From: Actinomycetospora sp. TBRC 11914
GTDB taxonomy: Bacteria > Actinomycetota > Actinomycetes > Mycobacteriales > Pseudonocardiaceae
Assembly (NCBI RefSeq): GCF_012933465.1
Contig: NZ_JABBND010000009.1
Span: 62,001 to 126,000, forward strand
Direction of reading: 5' to 3'
DNA length: 64,000 nt
The first letter of the stretch is position 1; the number at the start of each line of letters is the position of its first letter. The notes under the pieces are model-generated. The model was given only the letters and a program-made list of their open reading frames with translations, was not told the DNA's origin and did not search any database. The translations under genes and the position numbers were made by a program. This document shows, piece by piece, positions 8,564 to 18,517 of the stretch.

Positions 8564-9541
8564 TCACGCGCTCCGCGGCAGGTCGGGCTGCCACCGCACG
8601 AGCGGGGTCGGCAGGTTCGCGGCGACCCGGATCGCGTCGAGGACGTCCTGGTACAGACCGGCTGGGTCCCGCGCGATCCGACTCGGCCGAATCCCGTACA
8701 CGTGCAGCCCAGCCGACCGGTAGGCGCGGTGCTGCCGCTCGGTCTCCACGACCTGGTCCGCCGTCGAGAAGTGGTGCTCCGTCGAGTCGATCGGGAGGAC
8801 GAGCCCGATCTCCGGCACGTAGGCGTCCGCGATCCCGAGCAGACCGGTGGCATCGCTGAGGCGCACGTTGAACACCACGCTCTGCGGCAGGTCGGGGTGC
8901 TCCGACCACCACGCGTGGAAGTCGAACTCCGCTGCCGAGCGGGCGCCGTCCTCAGCGGCCCGCAGCACCGCTCGTGGGGTGGCGCTCCCCCGCTGGGACC
9001 CGGCGTCGAGCTCTTCGAGGAGCGTCCCGACGAGGAGCATTCTCCGCTGCACGGGCTCGGTGAGGATCGCCGCGATGTCGGAGCGGTCCCGCATCCGGCG
9101 CGCCGCGTCGAGGACACATCGCTCGACGGGCGCCACCGGCAGCTCGTCCCGGACGATGGCCGGACGGAGGCGAGTGGTGCGCTCGACCCGGATCGTCGGC
9201 GTCGACTGGACCCGCATCCCCGCGGGGACGAGCAGGTGGACCGCCGCCGGCAGCTCGCCGCGCCGGAGCAGGTGGGCGCGGGCGGCGTCGAGCCCGGTGA
9301 GGAGCGCCCGGTCGCCGGCGTAGACGAGTCCCGCCCGCACGAGCTGGCGTCTGGTCGGCGTGCCGGTACTCAGCCGGACGGTCGCGGGAGCCATCAACGT
9401 CCACGGGCCGTCGTCCTGACACCAGCGGTAGATGGTGCTCTCCGGCATGCCCAGGCCCATCAGGGTCCGGACGTGGATGGTGTCGTCGACGGCCGCCTCG
9501 CGGATGCGTCCCATCTCCGCGGCCCACCTGCCTCGCCTCAT
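8564..9541 (-). CDS. AbiEi-like / DUF559-like protein (nuclease-fold related)
   Basis: 325 residues. The N-terminal part (VDDTIHVRTLMGLGMPESTI then WTLMAPATVRLS) resembles the winged-helix domain of AbiEi-type proteins. The C-terminal part, AEFDFHAWWSEHPDL, IADAYVPEIGLVLPIDST and a terminal helix, resembles the VSR-like PD-(D/E)XK fold of DUF559 proteins. At the usual Glu-x-Asp core the sequence is PID, so one expected acidic residue is missing and the nuclease may be inactive. ATG at 9541 is preferred; reading further upstream runs into repeats B3/B4. Repeats bracket the gene on both sides. Such genes are common accessory genes in Actinobacteria; their function is not established. Confidence 0.75.
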   Translation of the reverse strand: MRRGRWAAEMGRIREAAVDDTIHVRTLMGLGMPESTIYRWCQDDGPWTLMAPATVRLSTGTPTRRQLVRAGLVYAGDRALLTGLDAARAHLLRRGELPAAVHLLVPAGMRVQSTPTIRVERTTRLRPAIVRDELPVAPVERCVLDAARRMRDRSDIAAILTEPVQRRMLLVGTLLEELDAGSQRGSATPRAVLRAAEDGARSAAEFDFHAWWSEHPDLPQSVVFNVRLSDATGLLGIADAYVPEIGLVLPIDSTEHHFSTADQVVETERQHRAYRSAGLHVYGIRPSRIARDPAGLYQDVLDAIRVAANLPTPLVRWQPDLPRSA

Positions 9542-9690
9542 GTCCGAAGCGTGCTGGGGTCCGGCGCGGCGCCGTGAGCGTCGAGCGAACGGGTTGGGGA
9601 CAACCCGGGCCCCACTGCCGGTGGGGACGAACGACGACGGCGGACGTACCAACGCGGTACGTCCGCCGTCGTCGTCACCGCTCCGCGGGT

Positions 9691-9815
9691 GAGCGGCGCC
9701 GTCCTGGCACCCGATGCCAGGAATGCGCCATTGCTTCCGGACGGGGCGGCCGCACACCTGCGAGCGAACGGCGCCGTTCTGGCACCGGACGCCAGGAATG
9801 CGCCATTGCTTCCGG
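9691..9815. repeat. Palindromic repeats B3 and B4 upstream of the AbiEi/DUF559-like gene
   Basis: Two near-identical units about 75 bases apart. In B3, GGCGCCGTCCTGGCA (9696-9710) pairs at 13 of 15 positions with TGCCAGGAATGCGCC (9716-9730). In B4, GGCGCCGTTCTGGC (9771-9784) pairs with GCCAGGAATGCGCC (9792-9805). Both continue into ATTGCTTCCGGAC. They are inverted copies of B1/B2. They lie between the ilvC stop at 9839 and the start of the AbiEi/DUF559-like gene at 9541. Bases 9542-9690 contain no recognised signal apart from a short self-complementary ACGACGGCGGACGTACC stretch near 9633-9672. Confidence 0.82.
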
Positions 9816-9838
9816 ACCGGGGCGACCGGCCAGGACAC

Positions 9839-10882
<1,044 letters not shown>

Positions 10883-11383
10883 CTAACGGTTGGCGGCGAT
10901 GGCCCGCGGACCGCGGGAGAGCGCCACCATGCCCGACTGCACGATCTCGCGGATGCCGTAGGGCTCGAGCATCCGCCGCAGCGCCGACAGCTTGTCGGCG
11001 GTGCCGGTGGCCTCGACGGTGACGGCGTCGGGGGCGACGTCGACCACCTTGGCCCGGAACATCTGGGTCACCTCGAGCACCTGGGAGCGCACGGTGGCGT
11101 CCGCGCGCACCTTGAGCATCACCAGCTCGCGCTGGACCGACGTGGCCGGCTCCAGCTCGACGATCTTGATGACGTTCACCAGCTTGTTGAGCTGCTTGGT
11201 GACCTGCTCGAGGGGGAACTCGTCGACGCTCACGCAGATGGTCATCCGCGAGATGCCGGCCTCCTCGGTCGGCCCGACCGCGAGCGACTGGATGTTGTAG
11301 CCGCGACGGGAGAACAGACCCGAGATGCGGGCCAGCACGCCGGGCTTGTCCTCGACGAGGACGGAGAGGGTGTGGTCGGTCAT
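10883..11383 (-). CDS. ilvN: Acetolactate synthase, small regulatory subunit
   Basis: 166 residues with an N-terminal ACT domain (HTLSVLVEDKPGVLARISGL, then FSRRGYNIQSLAVGP) and a C-terminal regulatory half (ELVMLKVRADATVRSQVLEV). It binds valine and controls the catalytic subunit IlvB. Its ATG at 11383 shares one base with the ilvB stop (TGATG), so translation is coupled, fitting a fixed complex. The length and domain order are typical of actinobacterial IlvN. Confidence 0.96.
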   Translation of the reverse strand: MTDHTLSVLVEDKPGVLARISGLFSRRGYNIQSLAVGPTEEAGISRMTICVSVDEFPLEQVTKQLNKLVNVIKIVELEPATSVQRELVMLKVRADATVRSQVLEVTQMFRAKVVDVAPDAVTVEATGTADKLSALRRMLEPYGIREIVQSGMVALSRGPRAIAANR

Positions 11384-13287
11384 CAGGCCCCGTCCTCGCG
11401 CTCGAGGTTGGTGACGACCTCGTCGGCCCCGCCGGCCTCGGGGTCGTCGAACAGCGGGCGGATGTCCCGCGCCGCCATGATCTGGTCGTTGCCGGTGCCG
11501 GCGGCGACCATCGGCCAGACCTGGGCGTCCGCGCCGACGGTGAAGTCGATGACGACGGGGCGGTCGGTGATCGCCATGGCCTGGTTGATCACGCGGTCGA
11601 CGTCGTCGCGCGACTCGCACCGCAGGCCCTCGCAGCCCAGCGCCTCGGCGAGCATGACGAAGTCCGGCACCCGGTGCTTGTGCGTGCCGAGCTCGGTGTT
11701 CGAGTAGCGCTCGCCGTAGAACAGCGTCTGCCACTGCCGGACCATGCCGAGGTTGCCGTTGTTGATGACGGCGACCTTGATCGGGATGCCCTCGATCGCG
11801 CAGGTGGCGAGCTCCTGGTTGGTCATCTGGAAGCAGCCGTCGCCGTCGATGCACCAGACGGTGGTGTCGGGCTTCCCGACCTTCGCACCCATGGCCGCCG
11901 GCACGCCGTAGCCCATGGTCCCGGCGCCGCCGGAGTTGAGCCAGGTACGCGGGTGCTCGTAGCCGATGAACTGCGCCGCCCACATCTGGTGCTGCCCGAC
12001 GCCCGCGGCGTAGATCGCCTCCGGCCCGGCGATCCTGCCGATCCGCTCGATGACGTACTCCGGCGAGAGCGTGCCGTCGGCCGGCTCGTCGTAGCCGAGC
12101 GGGAAGGTCTCGCGCCAGGAGGTGAGCTGGTTCCACCAGGCGGTGAGGTCGGGGGTGCCGGTCTCGGCGGCCCGCAGCGCGGCGGTGAGCTCGCCGATGA
12201 CCTCGCGGGCGTCGCCGACGATCGGGACGTCCGCGACGCGGTTCTTGCCGATCTCGGCGGGGTCGATGTCGGCGTGCACGACCTTCGCCTCGGGCGCGAA
12301 CGTGGTCAGGTCCCCGGTCACGCGGTCGTCGAACCGGGCGCCCAGCGCCACGAGCAGGTCGGCCTTCTGCATCGCGGCGACGGCGGCGACGGTGCCGTGC
12401 ATGCCGGGCATGCCCAGGTTCTGCGGGTGCGAGTCGGGGAACGCGCCGCGCGCCATGAGGGTGGTGACGACGGGTGCCCCGGTCTCCCGGGCCAGCTCCA
12501 GCAGCTCGGCGGACGCCTCGGCCTTGACCACGCCGCCGCCGACGTAGAGGACGGGGCGCCGGGCCGCGGAGATCAGCCGGGCCGCCTCGCGGATCTGCTT
12601 GCCGTGGGGCTTCGTCGTCGGGCGGTACCCGGGGAGCTCCATCTGGGCCGGCCACGAGAACGTCGTCTGGGCCTGCAGCACGTCCTTGGGCAGGTCGACC
12701 AGGACGGGGCCCGGGCGGCCGGTGCCCGCGATGTGGAACGCCTCGGTGATCGCCCGCGGGATGTCGGCCGGGTCGGTCACCAGCATGTTGTGCTTGGTGA
12801 TCGGCAGCGTGATGCCGCAGATGTCGGCTTCCTGGAAGGCGTCGGTCCCGATCATCTTGCGCCCGACCTGACCGGTGATCGCGACGATCGGCACCGAGTC
12901 CAGCATCGCGTCGGCGAGCGGCGTGACCAGGTTGGTCGCGCCCGGGCCCGACGTCGCGATGCAGACGCCGACGCGCCCGGTGGCCTGCGCGTACCCGGTG
13001 GCGGCGTGGCCCGCGCCCTGCTCGTGGCGGACCAGGATGTGGCGCACGAGCGTGGAGTCGTAGAGCGGGTCGTAGGCCGGGAGGATCGCCCCGCCCGGGA
13101 TGCCGAAGACGACGTCGCAGCCCACGGCCTCGAGAGAGCGCACGAGGGACTGGGCCCCCGTCGCGGGGACGGGGTCGATGCGGGCCGGGCGGGGCGCCGC
13201 CGGGCGGGACGTCGGCTGGGCTGCCGTGTCCTGCTGCTCGGTCGGCGCGCCGGATCGCGGAGCGGGACGCGGTCTGGCGGTGGTCAT
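11383..13287 (-). CDS. ilvB: Acetolactate synthase, large catalytic subunit
   Basis: 634 residues. This TPP enzyme makes acetolactate from two pyruvates, or acetohydroxybutyrate, the first common step of valine, leucine and isoleucine synthesis. Seen are [11 protein letters not shown], the catalytic glutamate in [30 protein letters not shown], and the TPP/Mg motif beginning [12 protein letters not shown] with [12 protein letters not shown]. The first 45 residues are a Pro/Ala/Arg-rich extension. It heads ilvBNC and is preceded by a leader peptide and a transcription attenuator. Confidence 0.97.
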   Translation of the reverse strand: MTTARPRPAPRSGAPTEQQDTAAQPTSRPAAPRPARIDPVPATGAQSLVRSLEAVGCDVVFGIPGGAILPAYDPLYDSTLVRHILVRHEQGAGHAATGYAQATGRVGVCIATSGPGATNLVTPLADAMLDSVPIVAITGQVGRKMIGTDAFQEADICGITLPITKHNMLVTDPADIPRAITEAFHIAGTGRPGPVLVDLPKDVLQAQTTFSWPAQMELPGYRPTTKPHGKQIREAARLISAARRPVLYVGGGVVKAEASAELLELARETGAPVVTTLMARGAFPDSHPQNLGMPGMHGTVAAVAAMQKADLLVALGARFDDRVTGDLTTFAPEAKVVHADIDPAEIGKNRVADVPIVGDAREVIGELTAALRAAETGTPDLTAWWNQLTSWRETFPLGYDEPADGTLSPEYVIERIGRIAGPEAIYAAGVGQHQMWAAQFIGYEHPRTWLNSGGAGTMGYGVPAAMGAKVGKPDTTVWCIDGDGCFQMTNQELATCAIEGIPIKVAVINNGNLGMVRQWQTLFYGERYSNTELGTHKHRVPDFVMLAEALGCEGLRCESRDDVDRVINQAMAITDRPVVIDFTVGADAQVWPMVAAGTGNDQIMAARDIRPLFDDPEAGGADEVVTNLEREDGA

Positions 13288-13343
13288 CGGTGATCAGCCT
13301 CTGGTCGGGACGAGCCGGGGGTGGACACGCCGGCGTGGAACAC

Positions 13344-13370
13344 AAAAAGGCCCCCGCCGCCGGGAGGCGG
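13344..13370 (-). terminator. ilvBNC attenuator hairpin
   Basis: Read on the minus strand, a GC-rich hairpin built on CCGCC...GGCGG with further G-C and G-T pairs is followed directly by TTTTTG. It sits between the 14-residue leader peptide and the ilvB start, the layout of a translation-coupled transcription attenuator. The antiterminator partner was not folded in detail. Low Ile/Leu/Val charging should stall a ribosome on the leader and favour readthrough. Confidence 0.8.
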
Positions 13371-13416
13371 AGAGGGCAGGCGCGTCAGATGTCTCGGGCA
13401 GCGAGCACGGAGCTCG

Positions 13417-13461
13417 TCAGACGCTGACGCGCCCGGCGAGTACGAGAATTCGCTCCAGCAT
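13417..13461 (-). CDS. ilvB leader peptide
   Basis: A 14-codon ORF reading MLERILVLAGRVSV then TGA. Seven of 14 residues are Ile, Leu or Val, including the run ILVL. It closely resembles the ilvB leader peptides I recall from Streptomyces (with a RILVLGKRVG core), so the peptide itself is conserved among actinobacteria. It ends about 47 bases before the attenuator hairpin. No strong Shine-Dalgarno is visible, so it may be leaderless or weakly initiated. Its role is regulatory: ribosome position reports branched-chain aminoacyl-tRNA supply. Confidence 0.85.
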   Translation of the reverse strand: MLERILVLAGRVSV

Positions 13462-13530
13462 GGCGGCCACGGTAGCACGGCGCCCGCGGGGCCCGGCCAG
13501 GCCTGGCCGGAGTGATCCATGACCCGCGCG

Positions 13531-14982
13531 TCACCGGGTCGGGGCCGTGAGGCCGGTCAGCGGGAACTCGAGCACGCTGCCCGGATCGTCGAGGGTGCCG
13601 GTGCGCGAGCCGGACTGCGGCCCGGCCTGCCCGTCGCTGTCGGTGGCGACGTAGAGGTGGGTGTGGTCGGCGCTGAGGGCGACGTCGCGGTAGCGGTTGC
13701 GGGTGCGGAAGAGCTGGATCGTGTCGCCGCGGAGGGAGCCACCGTCGCCGGTCAGCGGGAAGACGAAGACCGACCCGGTCTTCAACGCCGGCACGAGGAG
13801 CGCGTTGGCCACCGCGGGGTCGGGGGCGCCCTCCGCGGGGAGGTAGTCGAGGGCGGCGGGGGCGATCGAGGGCCAGCAGAGGTAGTAGTCGTCCGGCGTG
13901 CACTGCGGGTCCTGGAAGTTGTGCCCGGTCGGCACCGTGTACATCGTCCGGAGCGGCTCGACGTAGTCGGGGGAGTTCCAGACGGTCTCGGGCGGGCCAC
14001 GTGGCACGCTCGGCGGGTCCTGGTAGTCGTCGTACGTCAGTTGGGGGCAGTCGGGGGCGGCCGACCAGTCCGCGTACCGGTAGGCCTGGTCGTCGCGGAA
14101 CCCGGACACGTACGGCCAGCCGTAGTTCGCCCCGGGCCGGAGCAGGTTGATCTCGTCGTCGCTCTTGGGGCCGTGCTCGTCGGAGAAGATCCGGCCACCC
14201 GGGCCCACCGCGAGGCCCTGGGGGTTGCGGTGGCCGTAGGTGACGACGTGGCTGCGCACGCCGTGGATCACCGGGTTGTCGGATGGCACCGAGCCGTCGA
14301 GGTCGATGCGCAGGACCTTCCCGGCGTACGTGCTCCAGTCCTTCGCCGCGACCTGCGCCGCGGTGGGGAGATCCTGGGACCGGATCGGCTGGCAGGCCCG
14401 GTCGAACTGGTTGTTGCCCTGGTCGCCGAGGGAGTACCAGAGCTTCTGGTCCGGCCCGAGGATCAGCCGTCCCCCGTCGTGGTCGTGGCTGGCGGGGAGC
14501 CCGCTGATCACCTCGACCGGCGCCGAGAGGGTGCCGCCCGGATCGCGGTGATAACGCACGATCTTGGCGCGGAGGTCCTCGGCGGGCGGCGGGACGGCGT
14601 CGTAGGTGTAGGCGACGAACGCCGAGTCGCCCGCGAACGCGAGGCCGAGCAGACCGTCCTGCGCGCCGCTCGCGGAAGCGTCCGGGACGGTCAGCGCCAC
14701 CGTGCGTGTGCCGTCCGCCGGGCTGATCCGGTCGACGCGCTTGCCGATCTTCTCGGTGACCCAGAGCCAGCCGTCGGGACCCCAGACCAGCTCCCACGGC
14801 GCGGCCAGTCCGGTGGTGAGCACGCGCATGCCGGGCACGGGCGGCGTGCCGGCCAGGCGGGGAGGTGGGCTCCCGCAGGCCGCGAGCACGGTCGCCACGG
14901 CGAGCGCGAGCAGCGGCAGGACGCGTCGCGGGCGCCGGCGCGCACCACCGGTCCCACCACCGCACGCTCCGCTGCGCCACAT
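13531..14982 (-). CDS. PQQ-dependent sugar dehydrogenase-like lipoprotein (glucose/sorbosone dehydrogenase family)
   Basis: 483 residues. The N terminus has a basic stretch, hydrophobic helix and lipobox (VATVLAACGSPP), so it is probably a lipoprotein on the outer face of the membrane. The remainder is a six-bladed propeller of the glucose/sorbosone dehydrogenase family: GLAAPWELVWGPDGWLWVTE, SHDHDGGRLILGPDQKLWYS, TYGHRNPQGLAVGPGG and DEHGPKSDDEINLLRPGANY. The ATG at 14982 with GAGGGG upstream is the start; the frame runs open far upstream but that is antisense to ilvD. These proteins oxidise sugars when PQQ is bound. No PQQ synthesis gene is present here. Confidence 0.88.
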   Translation of the reverse strand: MWRSGACGGGTGGARRRPRRVLPLLALAVATVLAACGSPPPRLAGTPPVPGMRVLTTGLAAPWELVWGPDGWLWVTEKIGKRVDRISPADGTRTVALTVPDASASGAQDGLLGLAFAGDSAFVAYTYDAVPPPAEDLRAKIVRYHRDPGGTLSAPVEVISGLPASHDHDGGRLILGPDQKLWYSLGDQGNNQFDRACQPIRSQDLPTAAQVAAKDWSTYAGKVLRIDLDGSVPSDNPVIHGVRSHVVTYGHRNPQGLAVGPGGRIFSDEHGPKSDDEINLLRPGANYGWPYVSGFRDDQAYRYADWSAAPDCPQLTYDDYQDPPSVPRGPPETVWNSPDYVEPLRTMYTVPTGHNFQDPQCTPDDYYLCWPSIAPAALDYLPAEGAPDPAVANALLVPALKTGSVFVFPLTGDGGSLRGDTIQLFRTRNRYRDVALSADHTHLYVATDSDGQAGPQSGSRTGTLDDPGSVLEFPLTGLTAPTR

Positions 14983-15127
14983 CGGTCCGTCCCCTCGCGG
15001 CTCCCGATGACACCGGGGCGGACCCCACCGACCCGGACCGACCAGGCTAGCGCCGCGGTGGCGCCCACGGCACCGCCTCGAGGGCATGCGGCGGCGACCC
15101 CGGCCGCCGGCTGGCACCATCGCGGAG

Positions 15128-15868
15128 GTGAGCGAGGAGCGGGGGACGACCGCGGCGCCGGCGGAGGACGTCGAGGAGACGGCGGCGTCCGGGGCGGTGT
15201 CGCGCGACGGGCGGGACCGCGCGGACGACCAGGTCGTCCACCCCGACGCGCGCCCGGCGACGTTCCGGGCGGTCCCGACGGTCGCGCTGGTCGCGATCGG
15301 GTTCCTCGCGCTCTGCCTCTCCCCCATCGCGTTCCAGGGCGGTGTGTGGTTCCTGCTGTTCCTGATCCCGCTCGCGGCGGCCGTCTGGGTGGTGCGCTCG
15401 CGGACGCGGGTCGACGCCGGGGGCGTGCACGTGCGGCGGGTCCTGGGCACGCGGTCTCTGGCGTGGTCGGACGTGACGACGCTGCGCCTCGACCAGCGCC
15501 GGTGGGTGCGCGCGGTCCCGCGCGAGGGCGCCGACCTCGAGCTGCGCGGGGTCCGCATCCGCGACCTCGGCCGCGTCGGGGAGGCCAGCGGCGGCCGGAT
15601 CAGCGCGCCGAGCCCCGCCGACGCCGAGGCCGCCGCGGAGCACGCCCGCGAGCTGGAGGCCGCCCGGATGCGGGTCGCCCGGCTCCGCGACCAGCAGGAC
15701 GCCGACGGACCGGGCACCGCGCGGGCGGAGGCCGAGCAGGCCGACGGCGGCGGGGTCGGGGGTTTGGACGCCGAGCCCGGCGCCTCCGACGGCGAGGCGA
15801 CGCGGAGCACCGACGGTCCCGAGACCGGCACCGGTGGCACCAGCGGCAGCGACACCCACCACTCCTGA
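15128..15868 (+). CDS. PH-domain membrane protein (CFP-6-like)
   Basis: 246 residues from the GTG at 15128 (MSEERGTTAAP). An acidic N-terminal tail is followed by two hydrophobic helices (VALVAIGFLALCLSPIAF and VWFLLFLIPLAAAVWVV) and a bacterial PH-like domain (TRVDAGGVHVRRVLGTRSLA, WSDVTTLRLDQRRWV). A long Ala/Glu/Asp/Gly-rich tail ends the protein. The arrangement and position match the low-molecular-weight antigen CFP-6 gene Rv3004 as I recall it. Function is unknown. It lies 92 bases upstream of ilvD on the same strand. Confidence 0.8.
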   Translation: MSEERGTTAAPAEDVEETAASGAVSRDGRDRADDQVVHPDARPATFRAVPTVALVAIGFLALCLSPIAFQGGVWFLLFLIPLAAAVWVVRSRTRVDAGGVHVRRVLGTRSLAWSDVTTLRLDQRRWVRAVPREGADLELRGVRIRDLGRVGEASGGRISAPSPADAEAAAEHARELEAARMRVARLRDQQDADGPGTARAEAEQADGGGVGGLDAEPGASDGEATRSTDGPETGTGGTSGSDTHHS

Positions 15869-15960
15869 CCACGGGGCGGCCCGAGCGCCGCGGGCACGCG
15901 ATCACCGCGGCGTAACCTCGCCGGTCGTACCCCCCCGCGTCCGTTCCAGGAGGACCTGCC

Positions 15961-17802
15961 GTGCCGCCGCTCCGTTCCCGCGTCACCACCCAGGGCCGCA
16001 ACGCCGCCGGCGCCCGCGCGCTGTGGCGGGCCACCGGCATGACCGACGACGACTTCGGCAAGCCGCTCGTGGCCATCGCGAACTCCTACACGCAGTTCGT
16101 GCCCGGTCACGTCCACCTCAAGGAGCTCGGCGAGCTGGTCGCGGGCGCGGTGCGCGAGGCCGGCGGCATCGCGCGGGAGTTCCACACCATCGCCGTCGAC
16201 GACGGCATCGCGATGGGCCACGGCGGGATGCTCCACTCGCTGCCGAGCCGTGAGGTGATCGCGGACGCCGTCGAGCACATGGTCCAGGGCCACGCCGTGG
16301 ACGCCCTGGTGTGCATCTCGAACTGCGACAAGATCACCCCGGGCATGCTCAACGCGGCGATGCGGCTCGACATCCCCACGGTCTTCGTCTCCGGCGGGCC
16401 GATGGAGGCCGGGAAGGCCGTCGTCGTCGGGGGCGTCGCGCAGGCCCCGACCGACCTCATCACCGCCATCTCGGCCAGTGCCTCGAGCGAGGTCACCGAC
16501 GACGGCCTCACCGAGGTCGAGCGCTCCGCCTGCCCGACCTGCGGCTCCTGCTCGGGCATGTTCACGGCGAACTCGATGAACTGCCTCACCGAGGCGCTCG
16601 GGCTCTCCCTGCCCGGCAACGGCTCCACCCTCGCCACGCACGCCGCCCGCAAGGCGCTCTTCGAGCGCGCGGGTCGCACCGTGGTCGAGCTGGCGCGCCG
16701 GTGGTACGAGCACGACGACGAGTCGGCCCTGCCCCGGAACGTCGCCGGCAAGCACGCGTTCGAGAACGCGATGGCCCTCGACGTCGCGATGGGCGGCTCC
16801 ACGAACACCGTGCTGCACATCCTCGCGGCGGCCCACGAGGCCGGCCTGGACTTCACCCTCGCCGACATCGACGCGGTCAGCCGCCGCGTGCCCTGCCTGT
16901 CCAAGGTCGCCCCGAACTCCAGCTACCACATGGAGGACGTGCACCGGGCCGGCGGCATCCCCGCGATCCTCGGCGAGCTCGACCGGGCCGGGATGCTCCA
17001 CCGCGACGTCCACGCGGTCCACGCCGAGAGCCTCGAGCAGTGGCTCGGGCACTGGGACGTCCGCGGCGCGCGGCCCTCCGAGGAGGCCGTCGAGCTGTAC
17101 CACGCGGCGCCGGGCGGGGTCCGGACCACCGAGCCGTTCTCGACGTCGAACCGCTGGAGCTCGCTCGACACCGACGCCGCCACCGGCTGCATCCGCGACG
17201 CCGCCCACGCCCACTCCGCCGACGGCGGCCTCGCCGTGCTCACCGGCAACCTCTCCACCGAGGGCGCGGTCATCAAGAGCGCCGGCCTGCCCGAGGACGG
17301 GCGGCACTTCCAGGGCCCTGCGCGCGTCGTGGACTCCCAGGAGCAGGCCGTCTCGATCATCCTCAACCGCGAGGTGCAGCCGGGCGACGTCGTCGTCGTG
17401 CGCTACGAGGGCCCCGCCGGCGGGCCGGGCATGCAGGAGATGCTGCACCCGACGGCGTTCCTCAAGGGCGCCGGCCTCGGCGCGGTGTGCGCGCTCATCA
17501 CCGACGGACGGTTCTCGGGCGGCTCGTCGGGCATCAGCGTCGGGCACATCTCGCCCGAGGCCGCGGCCGGCGGCGCGATCGCGCTCGTCGAGAACGGCGA
17601 CCAGATCCTCATCGACGTCGACTCCCGCCGCATCGAGCTGCTCGTCGACGACGACGTGCTCGCCGAGCGCCGCGCCAAGATGGAGGCCTCGGAGCGCCCC
17701 TGGCAGCCCGCCCAGGAACGGCACCGGGAGCTCACGAGCGCCCTGCGCGCCTACGCGAAGCTCGTGACCTCGGGCGCCACCGGCGCCGTCCGGCAGCTCT
17801 GA
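15961..17802 (+). CDS. ilvD: Dihydroxy-acid dehydratase
   Basis: 613 residues. It dehydrates 2,3-dihydroxyisovalerate and 2,3-dihydroxy-3-methylvalerate to the 2-oxo acids of valine and isoleucine. The Fe-S ligand cysteines are in [12 protein letters not shown] and [19 protein letters not shown]. Other family blocks are [11 protein letters not shown]-like [17 protein letters not shown] and [22 protein letters not shown] at 15961 follows AGGAGG 8 bases upstream, a strong ribosome site. It completes the ilvBNC/ilvD set close to ilvBNC but on the opposite strand. In M. tuberculosis ilvD is not at this place, so it is an addition to the conserved order. Confidence 0.96.
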   Translation: MPPLRSRVTTQGRNAAGARALWRATGMTDDDFGKPLVAIANSYTQFVPGHVHLKELGELVAGAVREAGGIAREFHTIAVDDGIAMGHGGMLHSLPSREVIADAVEHMVQGHAVDALVCISNCDKITPGMLNAAMRLDIPTVFVSGGPMEAGKAVVVGGVAQAPTDLITAISASASSEVTDDGLTEVERSACPTCGSCSGMFTANSMNCLTEALGLSLPGNGSTLATHAARKALFERAGRTVVELARRWYEHDDESALPRNVAGKHAFENAMALDVAMGGSTNTVLHILAAAHEAGLDFTLADIDAVSRRVPCLSKVAPNSSYHMEDVHRAGGIPAILGELDRAGMLHRDVHAVHAESLEQWLGHWDVRGARPSEEAVELYHAAPGGVRTTEPFSTSNRWSSLDTDAATGCIRDAAHAHSADGGLAVLTGNLSTEGAVIKSAGLPEDGRHFQGPARVVDSQEQAVSIILNREVQPGDVVVVRYEGPAGGPGMQEMLHPTAFLKGAGLGAVCALITDGRFSGGSSGISVGHISPEAAAGGAIALVENGDQILIDVDSRRIELLVDDDVLAERRAKMEASERPWQPAQERHRELTSALRAYAKLVTSGATGAVRQL

Positions 17803-17809
17803 GCCGGGC

Positions 17810-18460
17810 TCAGCGGAACGCGAGGAGCACGGTCAGGCCGGTCCCGACGCCGATGATCGTGCACGTGACGCCGACCGGTGTCTGGGCCCGGAACCAGGCA
17901 CGGTCGGCGTCGCCGCTGAGGCGCCCGGGCCCGACCAGCACGACGACGGCCGCGAGCACCAGCCCGAACAACGGCCCCTCGACGGGCCCGACGGCCATCG
18001 CGGCCCACGCCGCGGGGAGGCTCACGCCCAGCGCGACCACGCCGATCGCCAGGAGCGCCGCCCCGGCGAACGACGCGAACACCCCGAGCCCGACGAGCAC
18101 CCCGGCGACGAGCTGCGCCCACCCGTAGGCGGTCACGAGCGGCGACACCGGCGCGAAGCCGTACCCGGCGACGAGCGCGGCGACGGCGTCGGCGGCCCCG
18201 TGCCCGCGCGGCAGGTCGAACAGCGCCCGCGCACCCCCGAGCAGCGCGGTGAGCCCGAGCACGACCCGGACGACCAGCAGCCCGACGTCGGCACCCCACG
18301 GCCGCACGACGACCGCCCGCGTCGGGATTGGCTCGTCCGACGGGCCGCCGAGCGCGTCGTCACCGACCCGCCACGGGAACACCGCGGTGTCGCTCGGCGC
18401 GCCCTCGAATCCGAAGACCGAGGCCGGCTCCCCGGTCACGGTGGATCTGCGCCAGCCCAC
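17810..18460 (-). CDS. DoxX-like membrane protein
   Basis: 216 residues. After a 50-residue soluble start (the first residues MGWRRSTVTGEPASVFGFEG) there are four hydrophobic helices: VGLLVVRVVLGLTALLGGAR, PLVTAYGWAQLVAGVLVGLG, FASFAGAALLAIGVVALGVS and a C-terminal one. The RVVLGLTALLGGARALF segment followed by GYGFAPV is typical of DoxX/DoxD proteins. It converges on ilvD with 7 bases between stops. In the mycobacterial order I recall, the DoxX protein Rv3005c sits next to the CFP-6 gene, as here. DoxX proteins have been linked to redox protection; the role here is not known. Confidence 0.82.
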   Translation of the reverse strand: MGWRRSTVTGEPASVFGFEGAPSDTAVFPWRVGDDALGGPSDEPIPTRAVVVRPWGADVGLLVVRVVLGLTALLGGARALFDLPRGHGAADAVAALVAGYGFAPVSPLVTAYGWAQLVAGVLVGLGVFASFAGAALLAIGVVALGVSLPAAWAAMAVGPVEGPLFGLVLAAVVVLVGPGRLSGDADRAWFRAQTPVGVTCTIIGVGTGLTVLLAFR

Positions 18461-18517
18461 GGACGGAGCCTAGAACGCCCCGTTCGGGTGATCACGCCGC
18501 CACGCGGGCGGAACGAT

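Noticed and set aside
8354-9815. CRISPR array made of the B repeats
   Set aside because: Only two units lie on each side, spacing is irregular, the units are self-complementary and are inverted across a gene. No cas gene is present.
14983-17724. Extension of the sugar dehydrogenase frame to 1397 codons
   Set aside because: The extra part is antisense to ilvD and the PH-domain gene. The signal peptide and lipobox at 14982 fix the true start.
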